A stretch of 64,000 nucleotides of DNA from Acanthaster planci (GCF_001949145.1 NW_019091479.1:623932-687931), one strand, 5' to 3'. Shown: positions 46,645-59,921, counted from the first letter of the stretch. A program made the numbers and translations. Notes: generated from the letters alone by a model not told the origin.

Positions 46645-48996
46645 CTTACAAAAAGAAAAATAGCATCAGGTGTTAAAAAATTCAACTCCACCAGGTTTGT
46701 TGATTAGTTCAAAATTGAACAACATGACTGTTGGTTTGATGATCCAAGCTGATTGAGTGCCATGGCCCACAAATCTATGTCTGCCAAACATTTTCATTTA
46801 ATATCCACCAGAATCTAGCAACGGCAAGATCCCAAAAAATTACAATTAAGCAACCCTTAATATCTTTTTTAGACATGGTCAAATTTAACATGATTACTGA
46901 TAAACTTTGAGTCTTCCAATTGTTCAAACTGTAAACCTTTTTCAGTCGATTCACTTGATGAGCTTGTCTTTTTCCCATCGTCACCATCCTGAGGCTCTGA
47001 AGTGTTGTCATGGCAACAGTCACTATCTTTGCAACTATTCATGGCCTCCAGTGCCAAAAATTCACATTGGAGGCAAGGCAATTTAATTTGTGATAGATCT
47101 TCCTCAGCCTCCATTTTATAATTAATGTCCACCTGGTAAGTTACTACTTCTTCTGTCAATTCATCTGCTATGGATTGGTCATTTCCACCACTGAGGTTCT
47201 CAAGTTCTTCTGACTGCCCTGTAATCTTTGGTTGTCTCTGAATATCTTTGGTCTCAGAATTGTCCTCCACTTTGACATCTTCACATCCGGTGTCAGAGGC
47301 AGCACAAACATACGACCTGTCCTCTTTTCCATACTCCAGCATGTTGGTCTTTTCTGTCTGGTCTTCATCTTCCTCGCAGCTTTCTTCTCCACTATCTTGA
47401 GCAGCCTGGCCTTCCTCAGATTCATTCTGAATGACAAAGATGGACTTACATCCTGGTTGGTAGGATGTAACCACCCATGGATGCTCGGGACAGTAACTGC
47501 AGATCACATAATATTTGCAAAATTATCTCAAATCTCAGCTAAGATTAGAAAGAAATAATCCCTCACTGAAGATGAGTCAGGATGGGTGATTATAAAAAGA
47601 TGCAACAAACCTGACAGGTTTGCTGTTTTCGAATGAAGACAAGTTATGTATACTGCATGAGCTGTGTTCCGGCCTCACAGAACTTTGTCTATGACATGCA
47701 ACACGCCCTCTTTTAATCATGTATATCTTTGTAAAACAAGGACTTAATGTTTATTTTTACGTTAAATTATTATGTTACCCATTCCTGGGAGCAGATCAGT
47801 AACTAACATACCTTCTACATATTCCTTGCAGCCATGTATCAATCGACTTGAAGTGATACACCATACTATGGTAACTCTTGGCTTCAAACTTGTAGGAATC
47901 AAAGACTTGAACATGACCCCGCTGCCATCGAGCCCCTATTGTCTTAGCGTCCTCGCCTGCCCAGATCTCAACGTGTACCATGTTGTGCTTTTGCTTCTTA
48001 CCTGTTTTGTATTATAAAGTGAATAAAAATACACAGGATATTGTATTTAGGAACCATAAAGTGGAAATGGAAATGTTAAATCAATGAGACAGTGGAAGGC
48101 AACACATGATGTTAACACGATTTTTACATACCACTGATTAAATTATCATCAAATTTTAAGATTTACTTGTGATGCAACTCATGCTTCTCATTTCAAAATC
48201 TTCCCGGTCATTCTCCAAGTTTTAAATTCACATCTTACTTTTTTACATCAGACTTGGAAAATCACTTCAAAATTTTAAAAATTAGCCTTGAAAAACCTGA
48301 ACATGCTAATGGGAGCAGAAATAGTCAAGACAGTAACTGCATAATTGCTTCAGAGCTTGATTTACTGAACATGTTCATTCTTGTATGTCCACATACTCTT
48401 CAGGTTGTGGTAGATGGCTGAAATAAAAACAAGGTCTCCCGGTTTCATATCTTCCTCCTTCAGAATAGTAATTGGCAGCGTGTCATATTGGTAGGCCTGG
48501 TTCCATCGTCCTATCTTGAAGCCAAAGTCTTCCTTGAGGTCAAGCAAGACACGGCGGACTAGTCCACAGCAGTCCAGGAACAGAGGTGCATTGTGGTCTG
48601 GACCTGGAAGAAAAGGCAGAGTTGGGCAAAAGGTTAGGTGGTGTTGAATGGGATGGGAGAGTAGTAATGAGCTTAAGCTATTTGCTCCTATGAGGAACAC
48701 ATCTGAGGATTCGAACCCAATGCATTAAATTCCATTGCCAAATTCATAGAACTTTTCATATGTCTTATCATGGAGGAATGATCTTGCATAAGTTGATATC
48801 CAAACATGGATCCCATGGAATTAGAAGCTTTTAAATCATACTTACTTTCTGGACCATGATATCGCTTAGCATATGGCACCCCAAAGTAATGTTTAGCCCT
48901 CTCAAGGAATTTCATTCTCAATGACCACATACGGTCTGGATCTTTCATTTCAGCCAAGTTTTTTTCTTTCATTTCTTTGATGAGCCGCATATCCGC
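42514..48996 (-). CDS. TTLL10: NlpC/P60-TTL fusion protein, TTLL10-like
   Basis: Thirteen exons in gene order: 48846-48996, 48397-48603, 47812-48001, 46937-47496, 46458-46644, 45727-45845, 45309-45515, 44898-45057, 44473-44644, 44116-44253, 43586-43702, 43264-43357, 42514-42806. All junctions are in frame: 2,595 bases, 864 residues. The first exon here starts at an acceptor, so at least one upstream 5' exon is missing from my model. The C-terminal half matches vertebrate TTLL10 (tubulin/protein polyglycylase family, acting on cilia and chaperone substrates). The N-terminal half is a cysteine-amidase-like domain that I do not remember from human TTLL10. The linker exon contains both the end of the N-terminal domain and the acidic linker, so this is one protein by structure. 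Confidence 0.85.
46060..46227. mobile_element. Palindromic MITE, copy 2 (in TTLL10 intron)
   Basis: Same family as 22031-22201: shared words are 'gtttcacaatag', 'aagagtttgcaac', 'cgtttggaaagggt' and 'gtgattggcaaacgcgttgc'. The left arm is intact; the right end is more degraded. It lies in the intron between exons 46458-46644 and 45727-45845. Confidence 0.8.
46937..47496 (-). CDS. TTLL10: Linker exon joining the amidase-like and TTL domains
   Basis: A 560-base exon. It begins by completing a Ser codon (ICR-S-YCPEHPWVVTSYQPG), the last part of the N-terminal domain, then runs about 150 residues of Glu/Asp/Ser-rich, probably disordered linker, and ends at a GTTTAC donor after STEK. The next exon (46458-46644) continues DETHKNAK in the same frame. 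The donor is non-consensus but phase-correct, and the frame otherwise stops about 25 codons later. Confidence 0.75.
47812..48996 (-). CDS. NlpC/P60-like cysteine amidase domain of the fusion protein
   Basis: Exons 48846-48996, 48397-48603 and 47812-48001. The order of motifs is that of NlpC/P60 papain-fold enzymes: a leading helix (RAKHYFGVPYAKRYHG); the nucleophile motif FLDCCGLVRR, equivalent to DCSGLV; MKPGDLVFI; and the histidine motif MVHVEIWAGE, equivalent to HVGIYLG. The third polar residue usually found in 'IHA' reads 'IGA' (KTIGARWQRG), so activity is uncertain. Known members cleave peptide or amide bonds, mainly in bacterial walls; role here is unknown. The strong motif spacing makes the fold call good, the activity call weak. 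Confidence 0.75.
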
Positions 48997-51900
48997 CTGA
49001 AATGAAGACAAAGACAAGTTGGAATTTGTTAGACCTCTTTGCAATGTCCAATTCCATTTTTCATTATTGACATCAAATTTCACACTTGTGCTGTGGAGTA
49101 AACCTGAGTGCAGTGCTTTTCAGTTTGGTCAAGCTTAAGATTAAACGTCAACATCAAAATGCCAGAGACTCAGTCTGAGTTTTGTGACAGACAAATTGAT
49201 TCTTGGCTTCAGTAAAAATGATTGTGTTAACGAGACCTGCAACAGGATTGCTATGAGTCATTCTGTAAATTCGGGGTCTAATATCAGAATATAGTGTGAC
49301 ATTTTTTGGTCCCTGTTACACCTAAGCTGTGTAATTTGACACAAAAATATCACAACTACTAACTTCAAACTCTTTCCATGTGATTAAAAATTAATTTGTA
49401 TTACTTGACAATTAAAGAATTTGTTCTAAACTTACGAAATTATATGTCAGATGTGACAGGGACACTGAAAATAAAATGGACTTCAAATCTGTAGAACAAT
49501 CCTGACGTAAAACCAGTCTTTACATGCATATCTACTGGTACTTTTAAACCACAGAGGTCACCAAAAATGCAAGCTGGTAGACTTGCACAATGAGTTTGAA
49601 CATGTTCGATAAACAGCTGTTGCTGGTACATCTTCTCAGGGCAGGCAACGTGCTTACCAAAATAAATTGTTTGGTTATTAAATTTCATCAATAGCACCTG
49701 TCCAGTTGTAATACGCATGTACACAATTCAACGGTAACTTCATGAACCACATAAACAAGTGTACAAAATAAGAAATGCCCCAGAAGTGTTTTTTTCATCT
49801 CTAAAATACACATTTTACGTCAAAACTCAGTAATACGAAAGGTATGTTTATCAGATTTTTAGCAACAAGTAAATGTATAAACTTAGCAACATCTGGGTAG
49901 AAACAAGCAGTTAAAGAGTGGAGTAACCAACATCCCTACACTCAGAATGTACATGTAGTTCTGTAAGCTTTTCTGCTGAGGAAGAATAAAAAAGCTACCA
50001 ATCCCAAACTGAGATAAAAAGTGAGGTCAAGTGGAGGTCACCAAGCCTTGAATATGCAGCATCCGTTTCAATTAATATCACAATTCTCGACAAGTCCAAC
50101 GATCAAGCAATTGTCTCCTGGTGGCTGACAATACAGCTTTGTTCATGACTTATTTATGCAGATTTAATCTGAACAAAAGTTTGTTGGAGAAATGAGAACA
50201 GGCACGTAGACTCTGGTCAAGACCAGACAATGCTTTATCATACTGAATAGGGAGGGTGTACGATTTTGACATAGAAATGTTGGATTTCATTGATTAATGA
50301 CCTCCCGACTTAACTCAGTACTTGCGCAAGACAGGATTGTCAATACATTTATATTAATCACACTTTAGGCCTCCATGCACAATTTTACTCAACAGAAATT
50401 TTAGGAACTGATCTGAATGGGTACTTCTATGAACTAAAAGTCAAAGGTATATTTCTATTTCATGAGGAAATAAAGGATTCAACCTGGTGTAGAAAATGAG
50501 TTTACAAGCTGATGCATTACATGCTGAGGACAGAGACAGGTACCAGCAGGTGGACTGGTTCATAATTTCAAACTCTACTGGTCTGAAGGATATTTGACTA
50601 TGGAATGTACATGTGACATTAAAAAGTACATGTATGTATGCATGCATTCCCTTTTTTGTTCAGGTACCAAGTGCATCCAACTTAAAGATACAGCAAGATT
50701 AGGAATACAATCCTTCAAGGTTACACCATATTCTTGGGTCAATTATTTCCCTCATGCCCTCTGAATATGGATAAACAAACCCCCAGAGTAAATACCTTCT
50801 TTCAATCACAGATTTCTACAGAATAAAAGGACTTCACTATCTGTTAGGATCATATGGAATCAGTGGGATGAAAGGGGGCAGGCACTGCTTGAATATTTGC
50901 AATATCAATAGGTTGAACTGGAACTTCGAAAGAAACCAATAATTGTCTGAGACAAGTGGTTAATTTTTTTGAAATATTTTGAAAGCCAGCAAAAGGAGAG
51001 AAGAATTAGAGACACATCAAGTTAACCTCTGTACAAAGTAGAGGAATATGTTGAGAAAAGATGTACAATGTAAGTGTAAAGAACAAAAATAACTGCTTTA
51101 TCCATGCATGCACATAGTCTGACGAGGGCGCCAAATTGTTTAGATGCAATGATACGCAAAGGTGTAGAAACCAGCACAAAACAAGGCCAAGGTTGTACAA
51201 GAATGGAGTGTGTTTACATACATGGACATGCACATGTGCATGTTTCTGGTCACGTTTAACGGAAAGACAAGATTATTGTTCTGTTTGTATTAATATGGAA
51301 GGTTTCGAAAGGACAATATAACAGAGAATGGACTTGTACCAGACACCTGTCAAGTGAAGCAATACTACATGTACAAGGAAATTTGGTTTTGAAACTGGTC
51401 ATATGAAATGTGACACACAGTTATAACAATCTTTTTCCCCGTGCAAATTCAGTCACCAAATTATGGGATATCATCATGAATTTCATGTATCCTTTTTGAA
51501 TGTTTTATTGTCCTGTCATTTCCTTTGTATGCATAATCAACAAATTGTGAATTGCAGAATTTTTTACGTTTAAGGACATTGTATGAAAAGTTCAGAGAAT
51601 TTAAGACCTTCCAAGGATATTCCCAGACACCCATGATTTACCATTAGAATCCTAGTAAGAGCCCAATTCATCAAACTGCTTAATGCATAGGCAAAATAGT
51701 GGTTGTTGTCCAGACATGAAAGTAATGACCCCTAACTTGAAAGCATTGCATTAAAAGACTAATGTCAGTGTAACGTTGACAGAATCTCCACAATGATTCA
51801 TCCATTTATTTGAAGTGGAAATGATATGCATGTGTGTATGTTCTAATTGTACTGTCAATTCATCATTAATGATTTATTAGTTGCTAGGCAACAGCTGACA

Positions 51901-54174
51901 AGGTAATGAAGGCAGTTGTACTTTTCACCCATTAGTCCGAGTACTCGACATTATCTGCTCGGGCAGCTTAACTTTTGATTTGCATATCTGACCCTAAAGT
52001 GGTACACTGCTTTTGGTATAAATTTATTAAATTCAGACTAAGTGTTTCAAGCGAAATTGATGAGTTCCTTTAAATGAAGGCCCAAGCGCAAAACACTTCC
52101 TGAAAGCTTCACATTTACTCAGGTTAGGTACAGCCATGAATGAATTCTACAAAAGTTCCCATGTTTTAAGTAAGAACTGCATAAATTTATTCTAATTTAA
52201 AATTCACACAAATAAAAGACAAAGAGCAACACACAATGTCCAATCACAACTTGAATGTAATCATTTTATTTCAAGGAAAGCCACAAATGGTTCAAAGTTG
52301 TGTTAATTCATTTATTATGATATTTTATTGCATTTGAAATACAACTTACTATCAAAATGAATTATACTGACATTGAGTCAGGTCAACACAGCACAAATAA
52401 GTGCATAAATACTGCTATCCATAAAGTGTTGGATGGCAATTCCTACACATTAAAATGTTTTAATTTGAACCTGAGTTACTGTTTACTAAGGCCCATATTG
52501 GCTATGCACATTATTTCAACCTAACATCTGCATTGAATTTGCAGACAATTTCTATTGATTAAATTGTTGAAGCAGAACACAAAGAGACTTTATAACAGAT
52601 GTCCCTCCACAGTTCCACACTTTACTGATAGGGCTCAATACAAATGTTCACCAAAACTCTGAATCAAAACTGAAAAATCACATTTCTTTTCTTCATTTCT
52701 GTCAATTTTGTCAGTCCAATGGCCAAATGCACTTTACTTTTTGGGAATGCAGCTTGTTTCAATTTATCCCCCCATGCTCTGAAGTTCAGTCTCCATTTAA
52801 CCTAAACACTATTTTTCCTTCTTTAAGCAAATAAAAACCACTACATGTACATGTACTTTCATTTCTGCATGTGGCTACAAGCATTCAGCAATCAACATGA
52901 AGTAATACAGGTGTGATGTCCGCCAATCTAACATCCAAGTTAATGAAAATTTGCAAAACATGCCATGAAGTACAACAGAACTTTCTGAATGCCCACATTG
53001 TTATGCTGAAATGAAAAAGAGAGAAGAAAACAAGCCTGGCTACACAGGTACCTCTAACAGCTAATGCCAACATTTCAGTCTTCACTCTTTAAAGAGAATG
53101 TTAATACTTAAAATGTACTGGTAGCTCAATAACAAATGGAAAAGTGCACAAAATATCTATTACTAAACTCCTTGAACTATTGGTAGTGAGGTCCAACTAC
53201 TTGGGAATGCTTCACATTTTGCTGGACAATTGTCGTAATTATACTTTGGGAAATTATACAAATAAAAAGAAGATTTCACGGTGGTAAGTTTTCAAGTAAA
53301 GATGGCAACTTCTGACTCAGTGGTCAAAATTTTCTTGCTTGTGCTCAACATGTAGCTGCTTACTGTAATTGAATGTTGTTATGACATAAAATGGCTAAAA
53401 GGCCTGCTTGTGGCAAAGAACCATAGAATGAGTCCTTAATGGCATCTAGTAATCGCCCTGACATAGATGAATCAATGGCCATATAACATGCTTTCATCAG
53501 TGTCTGACAGTCTCTATGTTTGCCAAGCAGATTAAGGTGTGTCCAGCTAACATGGCATGTATGTACCCATAGCGGGGGCGTTTATTTGCGGTATTCAATG
53601 ACTTTTCATTGAACAGGATGTACTCTAGGCATTGAAGTCAAATACGTACACTAAATGAACTGAAAACAGACATTATGCAGTTTCATAATATTACCAAGAA
53701 TTTTCCATCTCAAAATTTCTACAAATCATACTTTCATCTGCATTTGTATACTTGCACAGTGAACATGTCTGTTAAACAATGCAAAAAACCACATTAATGA
53801 AATGATGTGTAAAAGTACACGTACATAGTGATGTCATGGATACAATGTATGAACATGAGTGCATTTACAAATGAATACAAATGTACAGTTAAATGTTATT
53901 GCAAAAATTTACATCAAATTGGAAAGTACAGGTACATGTACATGTATTCTGGTACGTTGGTTTATGGAGTGTGTACGTATGTATGTGAAGACAAAATGGC
54001 TGACTGAATGAACAATGATGTGACACTGAACATTGAGACATCATGAACTACGTGACCATAAAGCAAAAACTACATGTAAATGTTGTGGTTCCGCATCTCA
54101 AAGCCTCTGTGGCAATGTTGCCATGGCGATTCAGGACGTGTCTTGCTGCTCTTTGACCACCATTAACATCATTA

Positions 54175-54220
54175 CCAGACAGTATTAGAGCCCGCTTACG
54201 CCACGTCTAATGCTGTCCGG
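54175..54220. repeat. 46-base hairpin
   Basis: 'ccagacagtattaga' at 54175-54189 pairs with 'tctaatgctgtccgg' at 54206-54220 at 13 of 15 positions, around a GC-richer 16-base loop. The stop codon of the possible minus-strand exon at 54207-54334 lies in one arm. Confidence 0.65.
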
Positions 54221-54334
54221 TATGATGCCACTGGTACTCAACAAAATCGTCCCACGAGGGCGGTTTAACTAGGTGGATGATGGGTAGAGCTAAGACGTGC
54301 AGTTGTGGGTATGGACGATGAAGGGTGCTCAGGT
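54207..54334 (-). other. Possible minus-strand terminal coding exon
   Basis: After an acceptor-like GCTAG, an open frame of about 42 codons ends in a stop at 54207. It includes LHVLALPIIHLVKPPSWDDF and the end VEYQWHHTGQH. Composition is protein-like in a GC-richer island, and about 2 kb of AT-rich sequence to an AATAAA near 52265 would fit a 3' UTR. I do not recognise the family and cannot find its upstream partner. Confidence 0.3.
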
Positions 54335-55106
54335 CTAGCTACTAGTCTGTGAGGATTGAGTTCAGATAACGAACATACTGTACGTGCAGGTAGAAAAGTT
54401 GAAGAAGTAACTCACACCTATCGCACATGACAACTAGTCAAGTCCATCATTTCATCAAACTTCAAAACATCTCTCTACTGAATAGGCCTAAATTCTTTGA
54501 CTGCTCAAAATCCATAAACAAACTAAAGTCCTTTAAAAAGGTGTTGACTGCTAAAAAACCATACACAAACTAAGTCCTTTCAAAAGGTAGGGTAGTACTT
54601 ATTTAATAACAGAAATTGTTCCACAAAGTTTAACTCACACAACATGGGAGTGAAGTTTGATTATAAGAAATAACGCTTGCATGTTCTAATAAAAAAATGA
54701 CACAGACAGATTGACAAAATGACAGCCTCATGAAACCATCCTGAGTGTTGGAGAATCTGTTTTTTATAAAACAGACAAATAAATAATCAAAAGAAAATAA
54801 TTCCTTATCAAACTCTAAGAAATGACTTGGACTAATGGATGATTTCTTTCCCGCCAAATCCCTACTATCAATCAAAATCCTGTTAAACATTGATCTGCCT
54901 GGAAGGCAGTCTCTTGGCTGCATTTGATCTTTGTCCCTGGCCCCCCAAGGGCCAAACCTCAAACAAACTCCACTCTAGGATATCTAAGTGTCCGCCCAAA
55001 GATTCCACCTCAACAAGTGATAAACACTTAACAAATTGCCCAGGAAACGACCTGCATTCATACCAGGAATACACCCTACCAACTCCTTGCGGTTTAGATA
55101 CCACAC

Positions 55107-55201
55107 CGTGAGTTTGTCTAGCCCTTTGATGTTGTATTTGCAGAGATCTAAAGGCTGGGCTAGTGTTGATTTGGAAGGGTGAGCCAGTCTGTATGCTTTA
55201 G
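55107..55201 (-). other. Possible minus-strand internal exon
   Basis: A 95-base open segment between acceptor ATCAG and donor GTGTGG encodes AKAYRLAHPSKSTLAQPLDL then CKYNIKGLDKLT. Protein-like, but with no family match. It ends at phase 0, which does not fit the phase-1 start of 54207-54334, so they may not be neighbours. Confidence 0.25.
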
Positions 55202-58200
55202 CTGATAGTAGAAGGAGATTCAATGCTACATATTCTTATCAAACTACCCAGACATGTCAATTATCACTCATCAAGAATTACTATGGCATAAAATCAACTT
55301 TTTTAGTTTTCTGCACTTAATGATTTCCAAATTTTGGGAAGATCTGTTCTGAATGAGTTTGTTTAATTTCATTGCCTTATGGGTAAGTGTAAACAGAAGG
55401 TAGTTTAAAGCAACTAAGGTGTGGCTTGCAGTCCAGCAACTACTCAAGTGGATTTGTCCGACCTCTATTGAGAATTTTTTTCAGAACTTGAATTTTGTGA
55501 ACAAAATTACCCTTCGTCATTATAAAAATCACTAAATGTGACAATAATACTAACTTTGCATAAGAAAAAAAAAAGCAAGTGAATAAAATATAGCTAATAG
55601 GGAAACGTCTGGAAAGTTTCAGACTTATGTGTTTGAAAGACTTTGTATTTCAATTGAATTTTTATGTGGGAATAGATGGCAAGAATTACAATGTGTTACA
55701 CTGCCCTGTAATTAGATGACACAATGTAATAGAAAGGAAAGTTATAGCTACATGATCACATGGGGAAATCCAGATACACATAGCCTTTTAACCTTCCATG
55801 TAACAGAAAGCTATTCATTCAGGAGCAAATCCAATGAGAATGTGGGGTTCTTGAAATGAGAGAACAGACTAAATATTCATAAGTTTTCTATAGTACAGAA
55901 TGATCAATTCATTCTGCCTACTCCAGATCAAATGACCAGGGGAGAGTCTGGAGACCAACGACACACTGTAATAGAACAAACATGATAAAAGTGCATCCCA
56001 TTAGCTGTCAGAAGATTGATTGATGATCCAAGTGAGAATGGTGTCAGATTTTGTAAATGAAAGTTCTATTTCTACTACATATTCATCCGAATGCCACATG
56101 ATAATCTCTTATCCAATGCCATTCACCTTTCCCAGATTAAGCTCACAATTTGGGTACACATTATCAAAAACATGTGGTTCAACAACATACATGTACATGT
56201 ATGTATGTAGGTTTTCAAATTACCAAATGCCAATATTTGGAGGCATTGAAATCACTTTATCAAATAACTGTAAATAACCGTTTCAATACTTCTGCAAAAA
56301 ATGAATAAACTGGAAAAAAATGAGGGAAGAAATTCTGTATTTAAAAACTACACGCATTGAATAAATTTATATTTCATATATTTTGGAAGCATTAATTAAT
56401 GATAGACTATTTTAATGTGTTTTTGCTGTACATGACACATTAGATTTCCAGAATGTATTTGGTCACGCCTATAACAGATGTATACGTGTACCTATGTACT
56501 TATATGTACATGTACAGCATGCAACAATATGGTGTATTGTAGATGATTATAATTGTGAGTAGGTGTATAGCCTAGGTCCACATACACAAAGTCTACCAGC
56601 ATTGCCACGAGGTGTAGCTGTGTGTTATTTCTAGTGTGGGTGTGTGTGGGCGGAAAGAGGCCACGTACGCAGTTGCAATCTAACTGTTAGAAATGCTTAC
56701 TGCCCAACATCTTTGGGAGTCTAAGCTAAAGCCTACATGTACATGTAGTAAGATTTTTTTTAGTTTTCCTACAATACTGGTTGGATTTATTCATGAAGCT
56801 CTGAAGGGTCTCATACCACCCACTGAACCAGGTTTGATCTCATTTTTCCTGTTTTCAGTCTGGCTGGCAATTTTTCAAGTTCATTAAAGAGAACAAATAC
56901 AATGTACAACAATTTTCACACGTGCCTACGAGTACATTATACTATCAAACATCGTCTATCGTATTTCTACCAGTGTTAAGGACATTTGTTAAGAATTGAC
57001 CAAGTTACCGATTTGTTATCCAAGAATAGATCTAACTTCTAAACTTCAAGATCAAATTGACAAGATCCAGATTTATTTTAAGTTCAGTTTTACTGCTCTT
57101 TTTCTTCCTGGTAAACCAAAGAAACAGTTTGACTAATTGGTCAGCTTCATGATCTGGGTACCTTTAATTTCTAACAAAACATTGTTGGCCACAAAACTCA
57201 GCATTGGTGAAGATCAAACTTTAAAAAGAAATGGAAATGAATAAAAAAAGGTCTTCATAGTATCTTTTCCTCCAAGCTAAAGGACAATTGAAGAGGTATA
57301 TCCTTGGGTATGTGACCAAGACAGCCCTGAAGTGAACCCAAACAGAAAAAAATTATACAATATTTTTAGAATATTATTCCTCCTACACAAAGACCTTTAA
57401 CTCAAGTGCAGATGGTTAGAGAACCTAGTTGTATGGACTACATGTAGGACATGTACATACAGAATCTACTCAATTGAGTTACTCCAGCAAGAATGATATA
57501 CTTTGTCAGAAAACAAACAAAAAACAACCTTAAAATACCCTGACAACTAATTAAAGCAGAATTGTTTTGACTCAATGACAAGACAGACGGCAGAAAAATA
57601 AGCAAGAAAATAAGCCTTTAGATGATATTAATTGATTGGAATTCTTAGAATAGGGTGGTTCCCTCAGTTGCCTGCTGTAATGGGGCCAATATACCCTACC
57701 ACACAGTACATGTTCATGTATGTCTGGGTCAATCTGTATAAGCAGGTGTAAACAACCCAAATAGCCTTAGTTAGGGTCAGGGTCATATTGTCAGAATGCT
57801 TACTTTTTTCAGTTTTCTTTGGTGATTTTAACTTTCATTGTTTTCATTTCATCTAGTTAATTCAGGATGATGTCAAGATTTCTTTAGAGCAATTAGAATC
57901 AAAAATGAAATACCAATCAAATTTCTCTTCTAACCTCTATGGGACTCATAGCACTTGAAGTTTCAATCTAATAGCAGATATTGGGGACTTTACATAACAA
58001 TTAGGAATTATCTCAGATATATTTACCTTCTTTCATTCATGGGGGTACAAACTAAAGCAGTTTTCAAAGGATTGATAAGTGGTCAACAAACATAACGATG
58101 AATGATTTCAATTCAAAGTGGACCCAACCACTGGCCAGCAAGCTGAATATATTATCTGCATCTGTAATTATGAGTCATGGCAACAGGCTGGATTTTCTTC

Positions 58201-59921
58201 ACATGCAAGCCCCTAGTTTTTAATCCTCCATTTTGAAGACGCACTTGTACAGACCATCATGGCACTATTAATTCTAACAGCAATGTAGGTTACTAGGTTA
58301 ACTTATTCATGGAAATCATTAGCAATGTACAGCTGTGCGTCATGTTCACTCTATGTATGTGTAATCAACATACATGTTCTTCTAAACTTGTAGTACTCTT
58401 GGAGGAAAAGAATGGAGTTTCTGCTATTTCAAAAATTTCTCTGAGAATCAATTTCGATGTGTGCATTGGAAAGCCACGGATTATCTAACAATTGATGAAT
58501 GAAAAAGACGTACAAATTGTTGCAATTTTTTTTATGTTTTAACTGTCCTGATGAATGCGTGCATGCTGTTTAGCTGGTCCCAATCAAATTTAATAGCATG
58601 TACATGTATAAATGTGCCACGTGATACCGATCGTATACTGCAAGTACATGTAAAACAAACAGACCAGCAGCATTGCTTGGAATCATTAAAAAATTCTACA
58701 ACAGGTTGGTTGCATGTTAATGTTAAGTGAATGCAATAACTTGTGGATTTTTTTAAAAAATAGATTGGAAACAAATACTGTAGTATTTTCGAGCCCAGTT
58801 TCCTTTTCCATGAGACATATTTTACTCCAGATTATTTCCTTTGACCAATCAAAAACGGATGATTAGGACTCTGTACAAATTAGCTTTTTCAGCGAGAATT
58901 CAATGAAGCACAACGACTGCCATGACAGCAAGAGGCCATTTCATCTCTCATCACTGGCAGATCATGAAACCAAAAAACCATACCAACTCCATAGTGCCTG
59001 ATACCATCATCACATGATTATTCATAAAATAAGCTCTATAGTATTTGGTGAGAGGCTCCAGAAAAGGTGTTAATGACTTTTTTCAAGACAGTTAAAAAAA
59101 ATGCTGGTATAGTTTTCACTATAGATGTTTAAAATATGAAGATTCCTCGTCTGGTTTTTACCGGTATCCAGCTGATTTACAACACCCACCTACATGTACA
59201 TGCATTTTATCAAACACTGCATGGTGTAACTTGTATGGGAAAATTTCACTTAGTCTACCGTAAATAGCTAATACCATACAGAATTTTTTTGGAGGAACAC
59301 TTTCAGGGCTGATTAATTAAAACCCTCAGCAAGAATGGCTTGTAATAGAAATTTCCACTCGTTCCAATTTGGAAACTATAATATTAGCAATGTCTGTGGC
59401 TACATGAATTCAGCTGTAAGGCACCAAAGTAACTCGAACAAAAAGTTCACTTCACAACTTCAATATGAATTCTTTATCAGTCAAATAAACTTGCAGGGAG
59501 GATCTTCTGAGTTGGGACTACTATACTCAGATAAATTTCCAAGTTGTAAAAGAGAAATTTCATTGAATCGACCCAAAGCCACCTACATGTATAAGGTAAT
59601 GAACAGAGTGAAACTCACTATGCCTCGAGACTGCACCCTAAAAATGTCCTACCTCCAAAAACAAGCAAAGTGTCATAACTCTACACCAAAAAAACTCACA
59701 AAAGGATTCTGAAAACCTATCAACTGATTACAAACTAGGACAATAGACAAAGCTTTCAAGCACTTGATCTAGTTTTCATGTGCGATAAGCATAAAGTGTA
59801 CGAGTGCTAAAGATCAAACCAACAAACAGGAATTCATACCCAGCATTCCAACATGTATTTCTTCCTATTTTTACATTGTCCAAGACAATAATAGTCCTTT
59901 TACACATTGGTAAGAATTTCC

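Noticed and set aside
59335-59712. 125-codon plus-strand frame
   Set aside because: Asn/Lys/Ser-rich text typical of AT-rich DNA, no domain and no splice context.
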